Of a DNA stretch of 64,000 nucleotides, positions 43,532 to 52,330 are shown one piece after another. The stretch comes from an uncultured candidate division WPS-2 bacterium (GTDB taxonomy: Bacteria; Vulcanimicrobiota; Vulcanimicrobiia; Vulcanimicrobiales; Vulcanimicrobiaceae), in the NCBI GenBank assembly GCA_937927945.1, contig CALEYW010000088.1, forward strand, positions 17,472-81,471, written 5' to 3'. How positions within the stretch are numbered: the first letter of the stretch is position 1; every line of letters begins with the position of its first letter. Made by a program: the position numbers and the translations under genes. The notes under the pieces are model-generated. The model did no database searches and was not told the origin of the DNA. It was given only the letters and a program-made list of their open reading frames with translations.

Positions 43532-44358
43532 CGATCCACTCGACGAAGAACCTCGACCGCGATGTCGGGACGGAAGTCGTTGCAGCGCGGACAGTACGCG
43601 GAAGGCCGGGGAATGTTCAGCCAATATCCGTCGACGCTCGAGCGCGTCGCGTCGATCGCAGCGACGACGTCGTCGGCGCTCACGTGCTGACCGCTCGGAT
43701 TCGTGCTAATCCCTGCCAGCACCCTGACCCGCGGATTTGCTTGACGCGCCTGTGCCGCGGCCTGATTCACGAACGCCGCGTATCGCGACACGTTCCGTTC
43801 CGAACCCTGCGCTTGAATATCATACACGTCGGCATAGCGCGCCGCGTTGGCCGCCAATCCCAGTCGAAGATAGCGCACATATGGAGAACCCCCGGTTTCG
43901 CTTGACATTTCCCGCACGATGTTGACCGCCGGCGCGGTGATGAAGAGCAGGTGGCGGCTGTGCACGAGGTCCGCGGCCAGCTGCATGAACGAGGCTGGGT
44001 CGTGCTGTTCCTCGGCGGGCGTGAATTGCCACCGCTCGTTGTCGTACAGGATGGCGCGGACGTCCGGCGGGATCGTCGCGCTCGAGAGTGCCTGACGGAT
44101 CGAGCCGTAGCTCGTGAACGAGGCGACCTGAACGGCATTCCAACTTGCGGGGACGCGCGGCGCATTCTTGCCGACGAGCACGAACGGTGCCGCATTCGTC
44201 AGCAACTGGTTCGCGATCGGGCTGGCGGCAAGCGCCGTGACGCCCGGCCCGTTGAGCAACCACTTGATCGACGATGCCGCGTCGCCGGACTGCCGAGCCG
44301 ACGTGGTCAACATGAGGCCGGCGCAAGCGGCGCCGATGAGCGCCCTAGACACCCGCAC
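43528..44358 (-). CDS. Exported protein of unknown function, possible TIM-barrel fold
   Basis: A 276-residue protein with a signal peptide (ALIGAACAGLMLTTSA). Alternating strand-helix segments (PFVLVGKN, VRAILYDNERWQFTP, RHLLFITAPAVNIV, ADVYDIQAQGSE, RVRVLAGISTNP and VDGYWLNIP) suggest a (beta/alpha)8 barrel. The paired acidic residues in YDNERW and the sequence YWLNIPRP are reminiscent of barrels that bind or cut polysaccharides. CPRCND near the end is a single CxxC pair. It lies in an operon with a sulfotransferase and a TolC-like gene, so a role in processing the exported polymer is a reasonable guess only. Confidence 0.7.
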   Translation of the reverse strand: MRVSRALIGAACAGLMLTTSARQSGDAASSIKWLLNGPGVTALAASPIANQLLTNAAPFVLVGKNAPRVPASWNAVQVASFTSYGSIRQALSSATIPPDVRAILYDNERWQFTPAEEQHDPASFMQLAADLVHSRHLLFITAPAVNIVREMSSETGGSPYVRYLRLGLAANAARYADVYDIQAQGSERNVSRYAAFVNQAAAQARQANPRVRVLAGISTNPSGQHVSADDVVAAIDATRSSVDGYWLNIPRPSAYCPRCNDFRPDIAVEVLRRVDR

Positions 44359-45028
44359 GAGCCGCCTGCTTCGCGAACAGCTCTCGCGCGCGCCGGTAGA
44401 GTTCGATGTCCCCCTGCCGGCACCGTTCCACCGCCCGCCGGACCTCGGCGGTAATCTCGTATTCGCCGTTCTTCCGCCGCGGGTTGCAGTTGCAGAACCG
44501 CTCGATACCGAGATCGTATCCGAACGATGCTCGGAACAGTGCTAAACTCCGCGCGAACTCGCACGAGAGGCCGACCATCGCGACGTCCTCGATGGCGACG
44601 GACCCCAAGTACTGGCGCTGCTGGTCGCGGAACGCATCCCAGCACAAGTAGTCGAGCAGCGTCATCTTGGCTTCGTGGAACAGGCGCTCTTCCGGGTGTT
44701 CCCGACCCGGGTTGCGGAGGAGGAAGCAGTAGTGCGCCACGGCCTGTTGATACGGGTCGCGAAAGAACGCGACGAAGCGCGAGTCCGGGAAGAGCCCACA
44801 ATATTTGTCCGCGACGAAGTGCCCGTGGATCACGTCATATTTCGCGAGCAGCTCGTCGCGGCGACATCGCATCGCCGCGGTCCGCGCCGCGCGACGCGCG
44901 TTCGCCTCCGGCGTGTCGAAGCCGGCCCAGTCTCCGTAGTCCGCCATCATGCGGTCCCCGAATTTCGCCAGCAGCAATTCGCGGAAAGAATTTCCGGCCG
45001 CTTTCGGAATGTGAATCGAAAGAATCAC
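44345..45028 (-). CDS. Sulfotransferase-family protein
   Basis: A 227-residue protein of the PAPS-dependent sulfotransferase family 2. The 5'-phosphosulfate loop is HIPKAAGNSFRELL at residues 6-19 and the 3'-phosphate site is FVAFFRDPYQQAVAHYCF. The GTG start at VILSIHIPKAAG is supported by GAGGAAG a few bases upstream; longer readings are arginine-rich and unlikely. Relatives sulfate carbohydrates. It heads a minus-strand operon and is divergent from a polysaccharide synthase operon, which suggests sulfation of the polymer, though the product is not known. Confidence 0.87.
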   Translation of the reverse strand: MILSIHIPKAAGNSFRELLLAKFGDRMMADYGDWAGFDTPEANARRAARTAAMRCRRDELLAKYDVIHGHFVADKYCGLFPDSRFVAFFRDPYQQAVAHYCFLLRNPGREHPEERLFHEAKMTLLDYLCWDAFRDQQRQYLGSVAIEDVAMVGLSCEFARSLALFRASFGYDLGIERFCNCNPRRKNGEYEITAEVRRAVERCRQGDIELYRRARELFAKQAARAGV

Positions 45029-45182
45029 GCTCTTCCTCGACCACCACCGTAAGTGGCCTCCGGCGGACCGGAATCGGCCCAGCGTCCCGGCCCGCGAGGA
45101 CCTTGGCCACTGCCGAGCCGGAAATGGGCCCGATAGGATAGACTCCGTGGCAGCGCGCGCGCCGGCCGGACTTCGTTGAATC

Positions 45183-46286
45183 ATGCGGCTCCGTACATGG
45201 CGCGGCACGAGTCCCGTGGCGCTCTCGGTTCGGCGGAGCTTCCCGTGGGCGCGCTGCGTGCTGATCGCGGGCGCCGTCGCGATCATGGCGTACCTGTTCG
45301 TCCCGCGCTACTTCTACGTGACCGCCGACGCGCTCGTCCGGGGCGACCTGGTTCCGGTGACGTCGCTCTATCGCGCGCGCATCGAACGTCTGCTCGTGCA
45401 ATGCGACGACCGAGTCCGGGCCGGCCAGCAGCTGGCGGTCGTCAGCAACTTCCTCGTGCAGGCGGATTACCAACGACAGCTCGAGCAGAGTGCGGCGCAG
45501 TTGAGCCTCTCGATCATCGCGCTCGACCAGGGAGTCTCCGCCGCGCGTGCCGACGAAGAGGCCGCGCGCGCAAAGTACGCTGTAGCACAGATCCAGGCGC
45601 GCCGGCTCGAGGCGATCTTCCGCGAATACGACCAAGCGTATCGCGGCGGTGGGATCGGGCGCGCCGAGTGGGAGGCGCAACGCGGGGAGGGGCAAGCGGC
45701 AGTCGCCGCCGTGGGAGCCGCCCGCGAAGCGTTGAATCACGCGCGCGTGCACGTGCAGCGCATCGATGCCGATCAGCGCGCGAGGATCGCGTCCGGTCGG
45801 GCGGCATCGGACCGCGTCCGGGGTCTCGTGCAGCGCAGCGGAAGCGAATCCGTCCTCGCCCCCGTGAGCGGCTACATCGTCAATTGCACCGACCGGCCGC
45901 AGAACGTCGTCGACCCGGGTGTCCCCGTCTTCGCGATCTTCGAACCCGACCGGGCGTACGTGCTGGCGTACTTCGATCCCACGTCGGTGCAGCAGAACGT
46001 GCGCGTCGGGCAAACGGCGCAGATCGCCGTCCCCGGACTCTCGCAGACCGTCAGCGGCCGCGTCCGCAGCATCTACCCGGAGCTCGCGAACTTGCCGGGT
46101 CAGCTCACGCGGTACTTCTGGCAGCACGTGCAGTGGTCGGAATACCGGCCCGTCCGCATCGCGCTCGACGGGGTCCCGCGCGACGTGCGTTGGAAGCTGC
46201 CCTATAACGCGCAGGTCCGCGTGCGGATTCCCATTCGCGCGAATTGGCCCACATTCGGGTTGCTCGGCCAGAGCACCGGGAGATGA
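45183..46286 (+). CDS. HlyD/Alg44-like periplasmic membrane-fusion protein
   Basis: A 367-residue protein with one N-terminal membrane helix (CVLIAGAVAIMAYLFV) and a periplasmic part. ALVRGDLVPVTSLYRARIERLLVQCDDRVRAGQQLAVV is the biotinyl-lipoyl-like half-motif of HlyD/EmrA proteins, a coiled-coil hairpin follows, and SVLAPVSGYIVNC is the second half-motif. Unlike Alg44 it has no PilZ domain. It starts a three-gene operon with a zinc-ribbon protein and a GT2 synthase, overlapping the second gene by ATGA. Confidence 0.9.
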   Translation: MRLRTWRGTSPVALSVRRSFPWARCVLIAGAVAIMAYLFVPRYFYVTADALVRGDLVPVTSLYRARIERLLVQCDDRVRAGQQLAVVSNFLVQADYQRQLEQSAAQLSLSIIALDQGVSAARADEEAARAKYAVAQIQARRLEAIFREYDQAYRGGGIGRAEWEAQRGEGQAAVAAVGAAREALNHARVHVQRIDADQRARIASGRAASDRVRGLVQRSGSESVLAPVSGYIVNCTDRPQNVVDPGVPVFAIFEPDRAYVLAYFDPTSVQQNVRVGQTAQIAVPGLSQTVSGRVRSIYPELANLPGQLTRYFWQHVQWSEYRPVRIALDGVPRDVRWKLPYNAQVRVRIPIRANWPTFGLLGQSTGR

Positions 46287-46927
46287 ACGACCTCAGCACG
46301 CGGCTGCTGAGGACGCTGCGCGCGGTCCTCGCGGCAGGTTCGACGCTCGAGCCGACGTGGGATCCGCGCGCGCGCGAGGGGGTCGTCTATCGGGGAACCG
46401 GCTCGCCCCTCGACGACGAATCGCTCCGAAGCGATCTCGACGACCTCGCAGCGGGCGACTATGTCGAGCCGATCTTCGTCGACCGCCTCTCGGTGTGTCC
46501 CACCTGCAACAGCCACGCCATCAACGTGCGTGAAGTCTGCTTGTCGTGCTTTTCGTCCAATCTGATCCAGATCACAGCGCTGTTCCATTTTCGGTGCGGC
46601 TTCGTCGGGGCCGCCGAAACGTTCACCGAGGAGCCGCGCGGCCGCCGCTGCCCCAAGTGCCGCAAGCTGCTGCAGGACCTCGGTACCGACCACGAGAGTC
46701 CCGGCGACTACTTCGCCTGCCGCGCGTGCAACGCGACGTTCCAGGTTCCCGAGATCGGCGCTCGGTGCATCTCGTGCGGCGCACGCTTCGCGGGCCTCGA
46801 CATGCAGCGCCTCCGGCAACGCGACGTCTTCGCGTATCGCCTGACCGTACGCGGCGTAGCGGCACTCGACGCCGGACGCCTGGTCGAAGAGCCGCGTGAA
46901 GCGCAACGGATCGAGCGACGTGGCTGA
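46283..46927 (+). CDS. Zinc-ribbon protein resembling the TackOD1 domain
   Basis: A 214-residue cytoplasmic protein with five CxxC pairs: CPTC, CLSC, CPKC, CRAC and CISC, and an isolated Cys in FRCGFVGAAETF. The order, with LGTDHESPGDYFACRAC and the closing YRLTVRGVAALD, matches the Thaumarchaeal output domain 1 (TackOD1), a metal-binding output module described for archaeal signalling proteins. Here it is a separate gene between an HlyD-like protein and a GT2 synthase. It may be a regulator of the synthase, filling the role that PilZ has elsewhere; this is inference. Confidence 0.75.
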   Translation: MNDLSTRLLRTLRAVLAAGSTLEPTWDPRAREGVVYRGTGSPLDDESLRSDLDDLAAGDYVEPIFVDRLSVCPTCNSHAINVREVCLSCFSSNLIQITALFHFRCGFVGAAETFTEEPRGRRCPKCRKLLQDLGTDHESPGDYFACRACNATFQVPEIGARCISCGARFAGLDMQRLRQRDVFAYRLTVRGVAALDAGRLVEEPREAQRIERRG

Positions 46928-48218
46928 CGCGTTCACCTGGATCTCCGCGCACGCCGACCCGTTCCACGTCGTCTCCGCGTTCGACGCGGCCGGCCGCGTC
47001 ATCCCGAGCTCCTCGATCGTCTTCTGGCTCTTCGCGTTCATCGTCGTCCGGTACACGCTTCCCGACCTCGCGCTGTGGCTCGCGTACATCGTGCGGCCGC
47101 GCGCGTTCGAACCACCGCCGCTGCGCAGATATGCCGGTGCCGAGCCGCTCGTCTCCGTGATCATCGCAGGCCGCAACCCGGGCCGGCGCATCGTGACGAC
47201 GATCCGGTCGGTGCTCGAGAGCGACTACCACAACGTCGAGATCATCTTCGCGGACGATTGCTCGACCGACGACAGCGTGGCAATCGCGCGTACGTTCGAA
47301 CGCACCGGGCGCGTCCGCGTCTTCGCGAACGCGAACCATTCCGGAAAGCCCGCGAACCTCAACCTTGCCCTGATGTTCGTGCGAGGCGAATTCGTCTTCG
47401 TCCTCGACTCGGACACGCAGATGTACCCCGACACGATCGACCGGATGCTCCCGTACTTCGAGGATCCTCGGGTCGGTGCCGTCTCCGCCAGCATCTTCGT
47501 GCGTAACCCGGGGGCGAGCCTGATCACGCGATTTCAGCGGATCGAGTACATCCTCACGTACACGCTGACGCAGCTCTGGCGCGACCGGCTCGGGATCATC
47601 GCGATCGTTTGCGGGATGGGCGCCATGTTCCGGACCTCGGCGCTGCGTGGGCTCGGCGGCTTCGACATGGGCCTCGGCGACGACACCGATCTGACGATCC
47701 GCCTGCGCAAGGTGCGCTGGCGCCTGCGGATGTCGCTGCGGGCCCGGATCTCGACCGACGTCCCCGAGACCCTCGCGCGTCTGCTGCGCCAACGCGCGCG
47801 CTGGACCCGCAACATGGTGAAGGTCCGCCTGCGCAAGCACCGCGACCTGGGCACGTTTCGCTACGGGTTCGCAAACGCGGTCGTCTTTTACGACGGGCTC
47901 CTCAACCGCGCGTTTCGGCCGGTCGCACTCGTCTGCCTCATCGTCCTCGTGCACCTGTATCGCGGTTCGGACGTCCCTCTCGTCATGGGTGGAATCTATG
48001 CGTTCTCGACGCTCATGCTCCTCATGAAGGCGCTCATCGGTCGCGACATGACCGGAGAACCGTCGCTCGGGTCGTTCTGCCTTGCACCGCTCTACGTGTT
48101 CTACCGGGTGCCCCTGCTGCTCACGCAAGCCACCCAGGTCGTGCGTGAGGTGCTGCGCATCAAGACCTGGCATCCGTACGTCCCGCGCCGCATCTGGGAT
48201 CAAATCCCGCACCATTGA
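46896..48218 (+). CDS. Membrane polysaccharide synthase, GT2 family (BcsA/Alg8/PgaC-like)
   Basis: Processive glycosyltransferase of 440 residues with one N-terminal and three or four C-terminal membrane segments around a cytoplasmic GT-A domain. Catalytic motifs are FADDCSTDDS (near 117), DSDTQMY (near 169), GDDTDL (near 260, in place of TED) and RQRARWTRNM (near 297, the Q/RxxRW motif that binds the growing chain). Two GTG starts are possible, here and 24 bases downstream; the latter would shorten the overlap with the preceding gene to eight bases. The polymer it makes cannot be told from the sequence. Confidence 0.92.
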   Translation: MKRNGSSDVADAFTWISAHADPFHVVSAFDAAGRVIPSSSIVFWLFAFIVVRYTLPDLALWLAYIVRPRAFEPPPLRRYAGAEPLVSVIIAGRNPGRRIVTTIRSVLESDYHNVEIIFADDCSTDDSVAIARTFERTGRVRVFANANHSGKPANLNLALMFVRGEFVFVLDSDTQMYPDTIDRMLPYFEDPRVGAVSASIFVRNPGASLITRFQRIEYILTYTLTQLWRDRLGIIAIVCGMGAMFRTSALRGLGGFDMGLGDDTDLTIRLRKVRWRLRMSLRARISTDVPETLARLLRQRARWTRNMVKVRLRKHRDLGTFRYGFANAVVFYDGLLNRAFRPVALVCLIVLVHLYRGSDVPLVMGGIYAFSTLMLLMKALIGRDMTGEPSLGSFCLAPLYVFYRVPLLLTQATQVVREVLRIKTWHPYVPRRIWDQIPHH

Positions 48219-48220
48219 CC

Positions 48221-48239
48221 GCGACGGGCAGCCCGTCGC
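48221..48239 (+). terminator. Perfect inverted repeat just after the synthase gene
   Basis: GCGACGGGC-A-GCCCGTCGC, a perfect nine-base inverted repeat (usable stem seven pairs with a five-base loop), begins two bases after the synthase stop. It has no T-run. It is the likely end of the operon. Confidence 0.45.
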
Positions 48240-48399
48240 CGAAACCGACAGCGATCAGACGTGCGCACGGTCTACAACATGCCCGTCGTCGTCACGGAAG
48301 AACGGAAACAAAAACATGTGTCGATCAACCGCATTCGACGTAAGACACGCGGGTGTAACGTCGTTGTAGTCGGACATGCCGCCGCGTTTGAAACGCTGC

Positions 48400-48428
48400 T
48401 TGACATGAGCGGCTCTTGGTGCAAAGAT
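48400..48428 (+). promoter_or_regulatory. Candidate promoter for the exported hydrolase
   Basis: In the 329 bases without a gene before the hydrolase, a perfect -35 hexamer TTGACA (48400-48405) is followed by a 17-base spacer and the hexamer AAAGAT (48423-48428), preceded by TG one base before it as in extended -10 promoters. Transcription from here would give a leader of a little over 110 bases. The rest of the gap is less GC-rich than its surroundings and holds nothing else I recognise. Confidence 0.35.
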
Positions 48429-48547
48429 CGTACCGCCGTATCACAAGTCGTACGGGCGACTAGGTACCGCATTTCTCGGCCAGCATCGCGTTCCGCGCCG
48501 TGCCTCCTTCTTGTTTCGCGGAAGTGCGTGTCACGAGGAGGAAAGTC

Positions 48548-49744
48548 ATGCGAGTTTTCTCACGCGGCCTGCGTCACGTGGCGACGGCCGTCATTGCCCT
48601 CGGTTTTTTCTCGCTGTGCGTAGGTGGCGCCGGCGCGCAATCCACGTTGACAAAGCTCAACGCTTACCTGGGAAGCTTCTCGGTCGGCGGCCAGTACGTC
48701 ACCGTTCCGGGAGTCGGCACGGGCGGACAGAGTTCGGAACAGATCGACGGCGCGATGTACGTCGCGTACGTCATCCCGTATACGGTGACGCACAAGTATC
48801 CGATCGTGTTGATTCACGGCGGCGTCGGCGCCGGGCAAGCCTTTACTGCCACACCGGACGGCCGCACCGGTTGGGCGCAATATTTTGCCAGGCAAGGGTT
48901 CGCGGTCTACATCCCCGATCAGCCGGGGCGCGGCCGGTCGATCTACGTGCCTCAGGTGGACGGACCCGTCGGCAACAACACGGTGTTGAGGATGGAGCAA
49001 CTCTTCACTGCCACACACCTCTTCAATCTGTGGCCCCAGGCCCATCTGCAAACGCAGTGGCCGGGGAGCGGCGTCATGGGCGATGCGACCTTCGACGCGT
49101 TCATGCGCGGCATGCTCGCCGCGCTCACGACGCCGGGCGTACAGGAGACGCTGAGCCGAAACGCCGGCGCCGCGTTGCTCGACCGGATCGGTCCGGCGAT
49201 CGTGCTGGGTCGCTCGCAATCGGGCGATTACCCGTACCTCATCGCGGACGCTCGGCCCGGGATGGTCAAGGCAATCGTCGACGTCGAAGGCGCGTCTCCG
49301 AGTTTCAGCACCGCCGCATTTCCGTGCTACATCTGTGCCCCGTACAGCGGCGAGCCCGCGACGCTGACACCGCTTTGGGGGATCACCAACACCCCGATCA
49401 CGTACTCGCCGGCCGTCACCAATCCGTTGACAGACCTCATTCGGGTTCCGAACACGGCACCCGCGGCCAAGAATCTGGGCCTGTGCTGGAAGCAAGGGGC
49501 GCCGGTCCGTACGCTTCCGACGCTGAAGGGGATTCCGATCATGGTCATGGTTTCCCAATCGTCGTTCGCGGCACAGAACCAGCTCTGCACGTCGCAGTAT
49601 CTGACTCAAGCCGGCGTGAAGAATGATTTCTTCAGGTTGCAGAACGTCGGCCTCTTCGGGAACGGTCACTTGATGAACATCGAGAAGAACAGCGACCAAA
49701 TTGCGCAGTTCCTGATCGACTGGCTCGGCACCAAGGGACTGTGA
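48548..49744 (+). CDS. Exported alpha/beta hydrolase
   Basis: A 398-residue secreted hydrolase. The ATG is chosen because AGGAGG lies just before it and a signal peptide follows (HVATAVIALGFFSLCVGGAGA). IVLIHGGVGAGQ is the oxyanion loop, the nucleophile elbow GRSQSG puts the serine near residue 222, and GNGHLMNIEKNSDQI supplies the histidine. Four cysteines (including CYIC) may form disulfides. It is related to esterase-like proteins; the substrate is unknown. Confidence 0.88.
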   Translation: MRVFSRGLRHVATAVIALGFFSLCVGGAGAQSTLTKLNAYLGSFSVGGQYVTVPGVGTGGQSSEQIDGAMYVAYVIPYTVTHKYPIVLIHGGVGAGQAFTATPDGRTGWAQYFARQGFAVYIPDQPGRGRSIYVPQVDGPVGNNTVLRMEQLFTATHLFNLWPQAHLQTQWPGSGVMGDATFDAFMRGMLAALTTPGVQETLSRNAGAALLDRIGPAIVLGRSQSGDYPYLIADARPGMVKAIVDVEGASPSFSTAAFPCYICAPYSGEPATLTPLWGITNTPITYSPAVTNPLTDLIRVPNTAPAAKNLGLCWKQGAPVRTLPTLKGIPIMVMVSQSSFAAQNQLCTSQYLTQAGVKNDFFRLQNVGLFGNGHLMNIEKNSDQIAQFLIDWLGTKGL

Positions 49745-49794
49745 GGGCCCATCGTCGATGAAAGCGCGCGCGCCGGCCGGGTTCGGCGCGTCGC

Positions 49795-50973
49795 CTACGA
49801 CGCGATCTGTTCGTCGGTCGTTGCGTCCGGGGTGGCGTCGGCGAGTGCGTGGCGGCGCAGCACGGCGCGCACGTGCGATCCGCCGCTCGGACGCGGGCTC
49901 ACGATGAGATCGTCGACCATCGCCTCGACCAGGAACAATCCGCGCCCGTTTTCAGAGAAGGCATCCGCCGGAAGTTTCGCGTTGCGGTAAAAGCCGCAGC
50001 CGCGATCGAGGACGTGCAGCACCGCGTCGCGCGCCGAAGCATCGAAGCGCACCTCGACTTCGCCCGGCGTGTGCCGCACCACGTTGCCGAGCAGTTCGCC
50101 CAGCGCGAGTTCGGCCTGAAAACGCGCGGCCGGGCTGTAGCCCAGGGCGCGCAGCGTCTCGGCGACGTCGCGCCGCAGGCGATGTCCTTCGAGGGCGTTC
50201 CCCGCGTCGATCGGCCAGGCGTGCAGGCCGTCGCCGGGTCCGAGCGCGCGTTCGATTCCGACGTACAAGAGCGCGATTTCGTCGTGCGCGCGGCGTCCGG
50301 CGACGATCATGTCGTGCATCGCCTGCGCCGATGCCGTGCCGGCAAGGCGCGCGAACGCGTCGCGCACCGCGCGCTCGCCGCGGACCACGTCGCGGTCGGT
50401 CTCGATCAGGCCGTCGGTGTAGAGCAGGAGCGCGCTGCCGGCTTCGAGCTGCACCGCGTGCAGGTGCCGTTTGGTGCGCAGCCCGATCCCCAGCGGCGGG
50501 TCGCCGTTGGGGAGGGTACGCACCGAGAGGTCGGGCGCGCGCAGGAGCGGCGGCGGGTGGCCGGCCGACGCGTACTGGAGTGTCAGGTCGATCGGTTCGA
50601 GCACGCCGACCCATGCGGTGACGAACGAGGCATCGTGCGCGGCCCCGCCTTCCAGTACCCGTTCGACGGCCTCCAGGATCATGCGCGGTTCCGGGTTGAT
50701 GCTCGCGACGCCGCGGATCACTTGGCGCACCGTCGTCATCGTGGACGCCGCCCGCAGGCCGACGCCCGGCACGTCGCCGATCGAGAGGACGACGCGACCG
50801 TCACGCACCCGGAACGCGTCGTACCAGTCGCCGCCGATCCCCGAGTACGTGTGCCGGCCGGGCTCGTAGAACTCGTCGAAGGTCAAGCCGGGGACCTCGA
50901 GCGCGACGGGCTGCAGCGCGAAGACGGCGTCGAGATCGGAGTCGGGGCTGGGTCGAGATCCGGCGAGTTGCAT
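49795..50973 (-). CDS. SpoIIE/RsbU-type PP2C phosphatase fused to an anti-sigma-like kinase domain
   Basis: A 392-residue two-domain regulator. The N-terminal PP2C domain has GGDWYDAFRVRDGRVVLSIGDVPGVGLRAA, with metal-binding aspartates, and LLLYTDGLIE. The C-terminal domain has LGELLGNVVRHTPGEVEVRF and GRGLFLVEAMVDD, as in RsbW/SpoIIAB-type histidine kinase-like ATPases. Such fusions switch partner proteins on and off in sigma-factor cascades. No STAS or sigma gene is next to it. It is divergent from a telA-like gene 118 bases away. Confidence 0.88.
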   Translation of the reverse strand: MQLAGSRPSPDSDLDAVFALQPVALEVPGLTFDEFYEPGRHTYSGIGGDWYDAFRVRDGRVVLSIGDVPGVGLRAASTMTTVRQVIRGVASINPEPRMILEAVERVLEGGAAHDASFVTAWVGVLEPIDLTLQYASAGHPPPLLRAPDLSVRTLPNGDPPLGIGLRTKRHLHAVQLEAGSALLLYTDGLIETDRDVVRGERAVRDAFARLAGTASAQAMHDMIVAGRRAHDEIALLYVGIERALGPGDGLHAWPIDAGNALEGHRLRRDVAETLRALGYSPAARFQAELALGELLGNVVRHTPGEVEVRFDASARDAVLHVLDRGCGFYRNAKLPADAFSENGRGLFLVEAMVDDLIVSPRPSGGSHVRAVLRRHALADATPDATTDEQIAS

Positions 50974-51091
50974 GGGCCCAGACGATTCTTCCCGCAAGCG
51001 GCCGGTCTTATGCGGGGTATCCCAACCTCGCCCGCAACCTCCCGGGGCGGCGGCAGGTAGGAGGCGACGCGGGAGTGGGGAGGAGACCATC

Positions 51092-52330
51092 GTGAGCGAT
51101 CAGAGTCCGCCGGCCGAGGCGAGTAGCGCAGCGGCGAGTTCGCCGGAAAGGCTGACCCCGCCGGCGCCGGTCGCTGCCGTCACGCCGCAAGCCGCGTCGA
51201 AAATGGTTCAGCCGCTCGCGGCCGACCAGCAGACGAAGTTGGACGCTCAGGTCGCCGACTTCGCGAAGGATCTGCTCGCGTTGCCGGTCCACGGTGACGA
51301 CTTCAAGACGCGGGTCGGCGCGATCTCTGCGATTGGGAACGACGCGATCCAGAAGGCCTCCGGCGTGTCGAACCGTTTGCTGGACCGGCCGCTGCGCGCG
51401 ATGGGCGCCGGCATCTTCGATGCGGGCTCAACCGTTTCGAAGCAACTGCTCGATCTGCGCGACACGATCGAACGGCTCGATCCGACGACGCAAGGCGACC
51501 TCTTCTCGCCGCGCAAGCTGCTGGGCATGATTCCGCTGGGCCCGAAGATTCTGCAGTATTTCCGGTCGTACGAATCCTCCCAGACGCACCTCAACGCGAT
51601 CATCAACGGCTTGTACTCCTCGCGCGATCAGCTGCTGCGCGACAATGCCGACATCGAGCAGGAAAAAGAGAACCTCTGGACGCTGATGGGAGGGCTCGAG
51701 CAGTTCGCGTATCTTTCGCAAAAGATTGGCGACGCACTCGACGCGCGCATCGCGCAGGTCGCCGCGGTCGATCCCGAGCGCGCCAAGATCCTCAAAGAGG
51801 ACGTGCTGTTCTACGCCAGACAGAAGCAGCAGGACATTGCAACGCAGCAAGGCGTGAACGTGCAGGGCTATCTTGCGCTCGACCTGATTCGCAAGAACAA
51901 CGAGGAGCTGATCAAGGGCGTCGACCGGGCGACCACGACGACCATTGCGGCGCTGCGCACCGCGGTCATCGTCGCGCAGGCGCTGACGAATCAGAAACTG
52001 GTGCTCGATCAGATTCAGGCCCTGAGCACGACGACGAACCGTTTGATCGCGGGCACCGCGGCGATGCTCAAGCAGAACTCGGAGCGCGTGTTCGCTCAGG
52101 CGACGACTTCGAGCGTCGACCTCGATACGCTCAAAGCAGCTTTCGCGGACACCGAATCCGCCATCGACGGCATCGCGGCGTACAAGGAAAAGGCGTTGGT
52201 GTCGTTCCAGCAGACGGTCGCGGCGCTGCAGCCGATGATCGAGCACGCCAAGACCTACGTCGACAAGAATCGCGACGCCGCCGCGTCCGAGGTGGCGGCG
52301 CTACCGGACCCGCCTGCGATCGAGGGTTAG
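51092..52330 (+). CDS. TelA/KlaA-family toxic-anion-resistance-like protein
   Basis: A 412-residue cytoplasmic protein of the TelA family. Matching stretches include AISAIGNDAIQKASGVSNRLLDRPLRAM, QKIGDALDARIAQV, VQGYLALDLIRKNNEELIKGVDRATTTTIAALRTAVIVAQALTNQKLVLDQI read as long helices. GGAGGAG about six bases before the GTG supports the start. Family members are linked to tellurite and stress resistance, but how they act is not settled. Its stop overlaps that of the convergent gene by four bases, leaving no room for a separate terminator. Confidence 0.88.
   Translation: MSDQSPPAEASSAAASSPERLTPPAPVAAVTPQAASKMVQPLAADQQTKLDAQVADFAKDLLALPVHGDDFKTRVGAISAIGNDAIQKASGVSNRLLDRPLRAMGAGIFDAGSTVSKQLLDLRDTIERLDPTTQGDLFSPRKLLGMIPLGPKILQYFRSYESSQTHLNAIINGLYSSRDQLLRDNADIEQEKENLWTLMGGLEQFAYLSQKIGDALDARIAQVAAVDPERAKILKEDVLFYARQKQQDIATQQGVNVQGYLALDLIRKNNEELIKGVDRATTTTIAALRTAVIVAQALTNQKLVLDQIQALSTTTNRLIAGTAAMLKQNSERVFAQATTSSVDLDTLKAAFADTESAIDGIAAYKEKALVSFQQTVAALQPMIEHAKTYVDKNRDAAASEVAALPDPPAIEG

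Noticed and set aside
48261..48623. Reading frame of 120 codons before the exported hydrolase
   Set aside because: It overlaps the hydrolase start region in another frame, lacks a ribosome-binding site and shows no recognisable family; the gap also holds a better promoter explanation.
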